Source: Petunia secreta (taxonomy: Eukaryota; Streptophyta; Magnoliopsida; Solanales; Solanaceae). From it: a stretch of 64,000 nt of DNA. This document shows positions 55,972-64,000 of this stretch, piece by piece. Every line of letters starts with the position of its first letter. The stretch's first letter is position 1. The notes below the pieces were generated by a model, which did not search any database, was not told the origin of the DNA, and saw only the letters and a list, made by a program, of their open reading frames with translations. Both the position numbers and the translations under genes were made by a program. The stretch is from the NCBI GenBank assembly GCA_029990175.1, contig JARKIP010000064.1, forward strand, positions 10,992,001-11,056,000, written 5' to 3'.

Positions 55972-56158
55972 ACTGTTGTTTTACAGTTTTCTTTTGAATA
56001 CACTTGGATATTCTAAGGGTTGTATGCCAAGTGTATTATTTTGCTCATCTTTCCTTTTGTAATTCAAACCCTTTTTCATTAATGAAAGGCCAAGAGCCAA
56101 GCTTTACTTCAATCTCTGTTCATATTCCTAATTTTATTCTATTTTTGTTTATCTGTAG
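55968..56158 (+). other. probable intron between protease and RT
   Basis: A GT at 55,968 and an AG at 56,158 after a T-rich tract (ATTTTTGTTTATCTGTAG) define 191 nt. Removing it eliminates the gag-pro stop and brings the two frames into register. Ogre elements are known to have an intron at this place. The donor (G|GTAGAC) is weak, so another donor may be used. Confidence 0.6.
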
Positions 56159-58400
56159 TGATATATCTGCTGGTCCTGATATCATGACATGTTCAAGGAA
56201 CTTATCGTCCGTCCAGGGACCGCAATCTGATTTTGGCTCCATAACCATAGTTGAGGTTGAAAGTGACGAAGAAAACATTGAGGAATTTGTTAACAATACT
56301 GAATATGATGGGGAACAGGCTGATTTTGAAATAGGCCTGGAAGTTGAACGCCATGAGGGCAAGCCTAAACCCAATTTGGCTGATACAGAGGATGTTAATC
56401 TTGGGAGCCCTGATGATGTGAAGGAAACCAAGATAAGCATGTATGCTCTACCTGAAGTGAAGAACGATATTCGGAAAGTACTCTTTGAATATCGAGATGT
56501 TTTTGCATGGTCATACGATGAGATGCCGGGTTTGAGTTCTGAATTGATAGTCCATGAATTGCCAATTCAACCTGGTTTCCCTCCAGTGAGACAAATGCAA
56601 CGGAAGTTCAAAACTGATATGATCAAGAAAATCCATGATGAAATAATGAAACAGCTGGATGCAAAAGTGATTCAATCGGTTCAGTACACTACTTGGGTTG
56701 CAAATGTTGTTCCGGTTCCTAAGAAGGATGGAAAAACAAGGATATGTGTCGACTATCGAGATTTGAACAAGGCAAGTCCCAAAGATAATTTCCCGTTGCC
56801 TAACATTCACACTCTCGTAGACAATTGTGCCAAACATGAGATACAATCCTTTGTTGACTGCTATGCTGGATATCACCAAATCCAGATGGATGAAGATGAT
56901 GCATACAAAACGGCATTCACTACACCTTGGGGAACTTATTGCTATAGAGTGATGCCGTTTGGCTTGAAAAATGCTGGGGCAACCTACGTGAGGGCTATGA
57001 CTGCCATTTTCCATGATATGATGCATAAAGAAATAGAAGTGTACGTGGATGATGTGATCATCAAGTCTAGAACTGCTGAAGACCACGTGAGAGATCTCAG
57101 AAAGTTCTTTGAAAGGCTCCGTAGGTACAATCTGAAGCTGAATCCAGCCAAGTGTGCATTTGGTGTGCCTGCTGGAAAACTGTTGGGTTTCATTGTTAGT
57201 AGGCGAGGTATTGAACTGGATCCCGCAAAGATCAAAGCAATACAAGAACTACCTCCGCCTCGAACCAAGAAGGATGTTAAAAGCTTTCTAGGCAGGTTGA
57301 ATTACATCAGTAGGTTCGTTGCTCAACTTACCACAATATGTGAGCCGATCCTCAAGTTGTTGAAAAAGAATGCATCGATTGCATGGACCGAGGAGTGCCA
57401 AGAAGCCTTTGATAAGATCAAGCAATACTTGTCAAATCCTCCTGTTTTGGTTCCGCCCGAGCCTGGACGGCCATTATTTTTGTACTTGTCAGTCAATGAA
57501 AACTCTTTTGGTTGTGTACTGGGGCAACATGATGCCTCGGGAAAGAAAGAACAGGCCATTTATTATCTGAGCAAGAAGTTCACAGATTGCGAGGCCAGAT
57601 ACACTTTGTTGGAAAGGACGTGTTGTGCTCTAACTTGGGTTGCACAAAAGTTGAAACATTATCTTTTGTCCTATACCACTTATCTGATTTCCCGGATGGA
57701 TCCATTGAAGTACATATTTCAAAAGCCAATGCCAACTGGCAAGCTTGCAAAATGGCAGATCCTGCTCACAGAATTTGACATAGTTTATGTCACCAGAACT
57801 GCAATGAAAGCTCAAGCCTTAGCTGATCATTTGGCTGAAAATCCGGTGGATGATGATTATGAGCCGTTGAAGACTTACTTCCCTGATGAGGAGGTAGATG
57901 TGCTTGAAGAGTTGATTAATGAAGAAGAGCACGTGTGGAAAATGTACTTTGACGGTGCTTCTAACTCAAAAGGCCATGGTATTGGAGCAGTCCTCATTTC
58001 TCCCACGGGGCATTACTATCCAGCAGCTGCCCAACTCCGCTTCAGTTGCACTAATAACACATCTGAGTATGAAGCTTGCATAATGGGTTTGCGTATGGCT
58101 CTAGACATGGACGTCAAAGAATTGCTGGTAATCGGAGATTCAGATCTTTTGATACGCCAAATGAAAGGTGAATGGGAAACTCGAGACCTTAAGCTGATCA
58201 TGTACAAGCAGTGTATGGACGATCTTCGCCAAAAGTTCGATGTTCTAAAGTTTAGACATGTTCTCAGAATACATAATGAGTTGGCTGACGCATTGGCTAC
58301 ATTAGCCTCAATGCTTGTCCATCCTGATAAAGCCCATATTGATCCGTTAGAGATTCAGGTCCAAAGCCAACATGCATACTGCAATGTGATTGAAGAATAA
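56159..58400 (+). pseudogene. RT - RNase H - second RNase H of the Tat/Ogre element
   Basis: The frame is open from 56,004, but coding probably starts after the intron. RT: KKDGKTRICVDYRDLNKAS, MPFGLKNAGATY and the catalytic YVDD at 57,042. The first RNase H (FLYLSVNENSFGCVLGQ) is degenerate: no acidic DAS start. A complete second RNase H follows (MYFDGASNSKGHGIGAVL, SEYEACIMGL, GDSDLLIRQM, NELADALATLA), as in the Tat lineage. An in-frame TAA at 58,398-58,400 cuts the frame before integrase; the same frame continues beyond it. Confidence 0.88.
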
Positions 58401-59664
58401 ATTGACGGTCAGCCGTGGTACTTTGATGTCAAGAATTTCCTTCAAGATGGGACATATCCTCCAATGGCACAAAATAATCAAAAGAGAACGCTTCGACGAC
58501 TGGCAAGTGGTTTCTTTCTGAGTGGAGGGGTGGTGTACAAATGGACACCTGATTTGGGACTGTTAAGATGCGTGGATGCAACTGAAGCCACGAAAATTCT
58601 CAATGACATGCATTCCGGGATCTGTGGACCCCACATGAGCGGGTACGTGCTAGCTAAGAAAGTACTCAGAGCGGGATACTTCTGGCTTACCATGGAAAAT
58701 GACTGCATTACTTTTGTGCGAAAGTGTTATCAATGCCAAGTACACGGTGATTTGATACATTCACCTCCTTTAGAGTTGCACACAATGTCAGCCCCGTGGC
58801 CTTTTACAGCATGGGGGATGGATGTTATCGGGCCTATCGAACCAAGAGCATCGAATGGGCACAGATTCATTTTGGTTGCAATAGATTATTTCACCAAATG
58901 GGTTGAGGCCGTCACTCTCAAGTCCGTGACCAAGAAAGCTGTGGTGGATTTCGTTCATTCTAATATTATTTGTCGCTTTGGTATCCCAAGTACCATCATC
59001 ACTGATAATGCGGCAAATCTGAACAGTCATTTAATGAATGACGTGTGTGAAAGATTTCAAGATCATACACCGAAATTCCACACCTTACCGACCAAAGGCA
59101 AATGGCGCGGTTGAAGCAGCCAATAAGAATATCAAGAAGATCCTCAGGAAAATGATACAAGGATCTCGTGATTGGCATGAGAAGTTGTCTTTTGCTTTGC
59201 TTGGTTACCGCACAACTGTGCGCACTTCCATAGGTGCAACCCCGTATTCATTGGTATACGGAACCGAAGCAGTCATACCCGCTGAAGTTGAAATACCATC
59301 TCTCAGAATCATTGTGGAAGCAGAAATTGAGGACACAGAATGGGTCAAAACCCGATTGGAACAGTTGTCATTCATTGATGAAAAGAGGCTCAATGCAGTT
59401 TGTCATGGTCAATTGTATCAGCAAAGAATGGCCCGAGCCTACAACAAGAAAGTGCGCCTGCGCGACTTGAAAGAAGGGCAATTAGTCTTGAAAAGAATCT
59501 TTCCTCATCAGGAAGAAGCTAGAGGGAAATTTGCTCCAAATTGGCAAGGGCCATGCCTGGTAAAGAAAGTATTGCCAAATGGCGCCTTGTACCTTACAGA
59601 TCCAGAAGGCAGGACAACTGAAATACCCGTCAATGCAGACGCGGTCAAGAGGTACTACATTTGA
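58401..59664 (+). pseudogene. integrase of the Tat/Ogre element, frameshifted
   Basis: Zinc-binding region MHSGICGPHMSGY ... CYQCQVHGD, then the catalytic core GMDVIGPI, ITDNAANL and AVEAANKNI. A probable single extra T in the TTT run at 59,055-59,057 shifts the frame, so the core is split over two frames (58,464-59,114 and 59,038-59,664). The C-terminal half ends VNADAVKRYYI. There is no chromodomain, as expected outside chromoviruses. Confidence 0.85.
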
Positions 59665-59928
59665 CTCCAAGATGGCTTTCAACTCGGGATGAATGCAAGG
59701 CTTTTGTTCTCTTTTGCTATCCCAAATTGTATCCCTTATTAGCATTTTGAATATTGTACTTTCGAGAAATATTCTCGGCTGGAATCAATGTAATTGTATC
59801 AACATGAAATGAAACTGAAAAGCATCAAAAAGAAACCTGGGCATTTGCCTAGAGCTACGTCTGACCTGATTCCTCTCAAAAGGATACGTAGGCAACCATT
59901 CTGGTGCGGTCGCAATAAAAGAAAATTC

Positions 59929-60235
59929 CTCTTTCCCTTTCTACTTTTATTCGCGCAAAGTTTGCCTCCAGGCTTGCGGAATATGCCAAGAGAACAAGAG
60001 ACCCCAGTTTATCCTAAACTGGGGCAGAAGTTGTTTTTATTTTTTTTAAAGAAAATGGAGGAAATTCAATATTCCTCCCCATTTTCTTTGCGGTCACAAC
60101 AAGAGAAAATTCCTCTTTCCCTGTTTTCTTTTACTGACGCAAAACTTGCTTCCAAGTTTGCGGCCAACATCAAAGGAAATTTAGATTCCCCTTTTCATGC
60201 TAAACTGGGGCAGAAGTTTGTTTTTATTTTATTTC
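59929..60235 (+). repeat. duplicated block in the 3' non-coding region
   Basis: Blocks at about 59,929-60,050 and 60,100-60,235 share AAATTCCTCTTTCCCT, GCAAA-TTGC, and CTAAACTGGGGCAGAAG followed by T-rich sequence. Confidence 0.7.
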
Positions 60236-60301
60236 ATAAATAAAATAAAATAAAAACAAACTTCTATCATTTTTGTATCATTTATTCACATGTTTCAAGA
60301 G

Positions 60302-60380
60302 ATGTTGGTGTTGTAAATTGAATTGAAAAAAAAAAAAGAAAAAAAAAATGAAAAAAAAAAAGAAAAAAGAAAAAAAGAAG
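60302..60380. repeat. A-rich low-complexity run
   Basis: Poly-A with scattered G, no coding meaning. Confidence 0.9.
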
Positions 60381-61134
60381 TCTTGCCGGTGAAAACCTGA
60401 GAAGGCGCCGCAAGACAAACAGTGAGGCAAAAGATTAAAGAGAGAGGCTAGTTGGCGAAAACCCGAAAGGGCGCCACTAGTCGACTTGAGAGTCACCTCA
60501 ACTTGGTTATGGTTTGGTATCTTCCGTGGATCAACTCTCAACAAACAAGTGCCGCTGGTCGGACGAGGTCATCCAAGATACATGTCATGATCATCAAGGC
60601 TGCCAGTATATTGCCAGATAAGTTTCCCTTTTCAGAAAGACGTTCCCTGTCCAAACGACTTTCGCCCTTAAACTTTTTTATTTCCATTTTGTACATCTTG
60701 CCTCACCATTAATTCCTCGCCCTTTCGGCGCTAACCTCACATGAGCAATAAAAGAAAATTGCAAAACTCTGTCTTTCAGGATTCAGGTTTAATTCCAGCG
60801 AGCAGGGCACACCCTCGGCAATGGGAAAGTTCTCAGCAAGTCATGATCAACATTGATAATTGGAGCCCAGCACGGCACATCAGGCCGGAAGGACGACATA
60901 CCAAAATTGTATCATGAAGAGTAGATATGTTTGGGAGAAGCTTTAATCGTTGTTCATCCCACAGTACTGTGAAGAATAGAACAAGAGTCACTAAGTTTAT
61001 TTGCAAGATCCGAAACAGAGTGTATCCACGATGCAGGAAAGTAAGTGTGACATTTGCTATGTTGCTAAGAAAGAGCTAGGACTACTTGAACTGGGATAGT
61101 TGCGCTATATGTCAGACGGAACTCCATTCTCTCT

Positions 61135-62275
61135 TCGAGTCAATTCCCGCTAAAACACAATGTCATTTCTTTTCCATATCAAGATCTGCTAAAAGATAGC
61201 GATCATTTCCTTTTCGAGTCAGTTTGCTCAAAGATAGCTTCATTTCTTTTCCATATCAAGATCTGCTAAAAGATAGCGATCATTTCCTTTTCGAGTCAGT
61301 TCGCTCAAAGATTCTTTTCCATATCAAGATCTGCTAAAAGATAGCGATCATTTCCTTTTCGAGTCAGTTCGCTCAAAGATTCTTTTCCATATCAAGATCT
61401 GCTAAAAGATAGCGATCATTTCCTTTTCGAGTCAGTTTGCTCAAAGATAGCTTCATTTCTTTTCCGTGTCAAGATCTGCTAAAAGACAGCGATCATTTCC
61501 TTTTCGAGTCAGTTTGCTCAAAGATAGCTTCATTTTCTTTTCCGTGTCAAGATCTGCTAAAAGACAGCGATCATTTCCTTTTCGAGTCAGTTTGCTCAAA
61601 GATAGCGTCATTTCCTTTTCGTGTCAGGATCTGCTAAAAGATAGCGATCATTTCCTTTTCAAGTCAGTTTTCGCTCAAAGATAGCGTCATTTCCTTTCCA
61701 TGTCAGGATCTGCTAAAAGATAGCGATCACTTCCTTTTCGAGTCAGTTTCGCTCAAAGATAGCTTTATTTCTTTTCCGTGTCAAGATCTGCTAAAAGACA
61801 GCTATCATTTCCTTTTCGAGTCAGTTTCGCTCAAAGATAGCGTCATTTCCTTTCAATGTCAAGATCTGCTAAAAGATAGCGATCATTTCCTTTTCGAGGC
61901 AGTTTCGCTCAAAGATAGCGTCATTTCCTTTCCATGTCAAGATCTGCTAAAAGATAGCGATCATTTCCTTTTCGAGTCAGTTTTCGCTCAAAGATAGCGT
62001 CATTTCCTTTCCATGTCAAGATCTGCTAAAAGATAGCGATCATTTCCTTTTCGAGTCAGTTTTCGCTCAAAGATAGCGTCATTTTCTTTCCATGTCAAGA
62101 TCTGCTAAAACACAGCGATCATTTTCCTTTCAAGTCAGTTTTGCTAGAAGATAGCACTCACATTCAGTTCAACTCATTTGCGCTCAAAGATAGCAACCAC
62201 TTCCTTTTCAAGTTAGTCCTGCTCGAAGATAACAACCATCCCTAGCTTCAAGTCAAGACCTGGTTGAAACAGATG
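61135..62275 (+). repeat. tandem repeat array in the Tat/Ogre 3' UTR
   Basis: About 13 copies, counted by TCTGCTAAAA (near 61,186, 61,262, 61,330, 61,400, 61,475, 61,551, 61,630, 61,709, 61,787, 61,865, 61,944, 62,023 and 62,101), with a period of 68-81 bp. Each unit is itself two related halves: GCTAAAAGATAGCGATCATTT and GCTCAAAGATAGCGTCATTT. Ogre-type elements often carry such arrays. Frames inside are artefacts. Confidence 0.92.
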
Positions 62276-62794
62276 CGACCATTTCAAGTTTCAGATGATG
62301 CTTGCCCATACAATGGGCGATGGAGCTGTCTTTCAGGCCAAGATTCACCTCGAGGAAGCATGAAGATTTAGGCTAGGGATTGTAATTTTACATTTTCCCT
62401 TGTATTTCCATTCCTTGTAAAGCAATGACCACCAGCAAGCGACCAGTAATCAGCAGCGACAGCCTCTTAGTAGTCTAGAGTGTCTAGTATCAGCCCCAAG
62501 TGTGTCTAGAAGAGCCTCTGGTTTGTCTTAAGTAGTCTAGAGTGTCTAGGGTTGTCTTAGTGAGTCTTAGTGAATCTAGTGTCTGTTTGAATGCGGTAGT
62601 CCCAGCTATCGCACGTAAGGAACTACACTGACCTGATTCCTTAGTCCGGGGATATGTAGGTAACTTTGTTCTCGGTTAGAACCGAAATTCAAGGTACGGT
62701 CACCATTTTGAAAAGCATTGCTCTCGGCTAGAACCGAAAAGCCAAAATTAGTTGTCGATTACTTCTTTGTCCGAAAACTCTTCGTGTTCCCGAA

Positions 62795-62808
62795 CAAAGA
62801 GGGGCAGC
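62795..62808 (+). other. polypurine tract of the Tat/Ogre element
   Basis: CAAAGAGGGGCAGC directly before the 3' LTR start TGTAATC. Confidence 0.75.
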
Positions 62809-64000
62809 TGTAATCACCTAATTTTGGCACACATAATTAAAAAATAGTCGTATTAGATTCTTAGGACGTCTCGTCAAATTTTTCCGGACTTCTAGTGTTT
62901 ATTCTTAGCTAAATTTGTCTTTAATTAGGATGGAAAATATGAAAATTACCGAAAATTGCTTGTTATGTGTCTAAGTAATCTAATGTTTAAGTTGTTCTTG
63001 TTAACATAGGAATAATTAGTGCCCGATCTGTTCAAATTTCAGTTTTTTTTTTTGTTCTTGTCATCAAAACTGTTGATCTGGACTTTGTTAGATATAATTA
63101 GGACCTGGTGTTGTTTCTTTGTGCAATTTCAAGTTTAGTTTAGGAGGCTATTTCATTTTTACTTTTCAGATTTTAGTTCAATGTTGAAGGGGATTTTGTT
63201 TTGAACTTGAAGTAGGCTAGTTGTCCAAGTACTTGTCCAACTTGGACAACTTGTATTTCAGCTTTAGGGGACAGATTTGGTGGCTGAAACAGTGGCTTTT
63301 CAGCTGCTGTACCTTGCTGAAAATAGCACCAAAACACTCAAGTATAGGGGTGTGGGCTTGTACTTTTGTACAAGTCCACACTCCACCTTTTAGCCCCACC
63401 CTTTGGCTCTCATTTTTTAGCTATAAAAGGCATTGAATGCCCTCATTTAAGACACAACAACCAGCTGAAATTGAAATTGAATTGAGAGTAAAACACTTAA
63501 GAAAAAAAGGTTAAGTTTTGAGGGTAGGATTTAGAACCAAAAGCCTTTACACTAAGGGTCTTTTGGGGTATAAATCTACAAGTTTTTGGGGTCAAATAGA
63601 GCAGTTATAGGGCTGTTTCAGTGCTGATTTTTTGGTGCCATTGCTTTGATTCGTTTGCTCGGTTTTAGCTAGTGATTTGTCATTGCGTTGCTCCAAGGTC
63701 TCATTCATAGGTACACGTTACAACTTTCATATGTATTAAGCTTTTTGCTTTGAAAAGTGGTATATATCAGTATGTTTAAGAGGTAAAAATACTGCTCTAT
63801 GTTTTAACTTGTTGCTACCTTTAAAAATTGTTTAGTGGCATCTTATGTGTGTATGTTTAGTTCTTTGTGATCTTGCTGCTTCTCTTATAAGGTTTCAAAA
63901 ATTTTAACTAAGCAAATTTGGATTATCCATTTAAAAAATTGGCCACCAAATGTAAGATGTAGTTTGTTCTTTTTATTGGTCAAAATTGGATAGATTTGAA
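62809..64000 (+). mobile_element. 3' LTR of the Tat/Ogre element (first 1.19 kb)
   Basis: Matches 45,927 onward with only about seven differences, including the TATA box and the U3 inverted repeat. It runs off the right edge. Confidence 0.92.

Larger units (their letters stand above)
45927..64000 (+). mobile_element. giant Ty3/gypsy element, Tat/Ogre lineage, 3' end beyond the window
   Basis: At least 18 kb. Order: 5' LTR, leader, ORF1, gag-protease, probable intron, RT, RNase H, second RNase H, integrase, about 3 kb non-coding with tandem repeats, polypurine tract, 3' LTR. The extra ORF before gag, the second (archaeal-like) RNase H, the intron between protease and RT, and 3' UTR tandem repeats together mark the Tat/Ogre lineage. 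I count about seven differences in the 1.19 kb of LTR visible at both ends, so it inserted recently. Confidence 0.92.

Noticed and set aside
61135..62275. Regular repeats resembling a CRISPR array.
   Set aside because: There are no unique spacers; whole units are similar, it lies in a plant retrotransposon 3' UTR, and the host is eukaryotic.

Overview
This is nuclear DNA of a flowering plant, most likely a member of the Solanaceae (Nicotiana/Lycium/Solanum-like). It is AT-rich and packed with plant LTR retrotransposons and MITEs. It holds one intact intron-containing host gene, a plastid-type class II DAHP synthase, whose N-terminus resembles solanaceous enzymes. I cannot fix the genus.

Layout. 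1-12.8 kb is a nest of broken LTR retrotransposons: a CRM-like Ty3/gypsy element (+ strand, entering from the left edge) inserted in the RT region of a SIRE/Maximus-like copia element (- strand), which sits in the integrase of a Tekay-like chromovirus whose 3' LTR ends at 12,803. 13.67-20.24 kb is a complete copia element with two LTRs and a perfect 5-bp target-site duplication (TSD, GGTGC). 20.4-27.3 kb holds a hAT-type MITE with a perfect 8-bp TSD, a duplicated TA-rich segment, and a LINE remnant split by a TIR element. 27.58-31.74 kb is the DAHP synthase gene (five exons, 533 codons plus stop), the entry enzyme of the shikimate pathway.

32.8-36.7 kb is the most interesting host segment. 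Four spliceosomal snRNA genes lie in the same direction on the - strand (U2, U1, U5, U1 in transcription order). Each has a recognisable plant snRNA promoter (upstream sequence element, USE, plus TATA, 31-33 bp apart, the Pol II spacing). They sit between two overlapping fragments of a decayed pentatricopeptide-repeat (PPR) gene. The U2 copy carries a 50-bp internal tandem duplication. 37.7-40.1 kb has a hAT-like MITE with a 411-bp TRIM retrotransposon inside it (TSD CAAAC), a Stowaway MITE, and a hAT remnant with a transposase C-terminus. The TRIM LTR carries the same USE and TATA, but with the shorter spacing typical of U6-type Pol III promoters. 43.7-45.04 kb is a solo LTR with a perfect TSD.

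45.93 kb to the right edge is one very large Tat/Ogre-type gypsy element (+ strand). It has a 2.6-kb 5' LTR, a leader with repeated palindromic modules, an extra ORF1 (plant-mobile-domain-like plus coiled coil), a gag-protease ORF ending in a G-patch-like segment, a probable 191-nt intron, RT with two RNase H domains, integrase, about 1.1 kb of 3' tandem repeats, and the first 1.19 kb of the 3' LTR. The LTRs are almost identical, so the insertion is young, yet pol carries one nonsense and one frameshift mutation.
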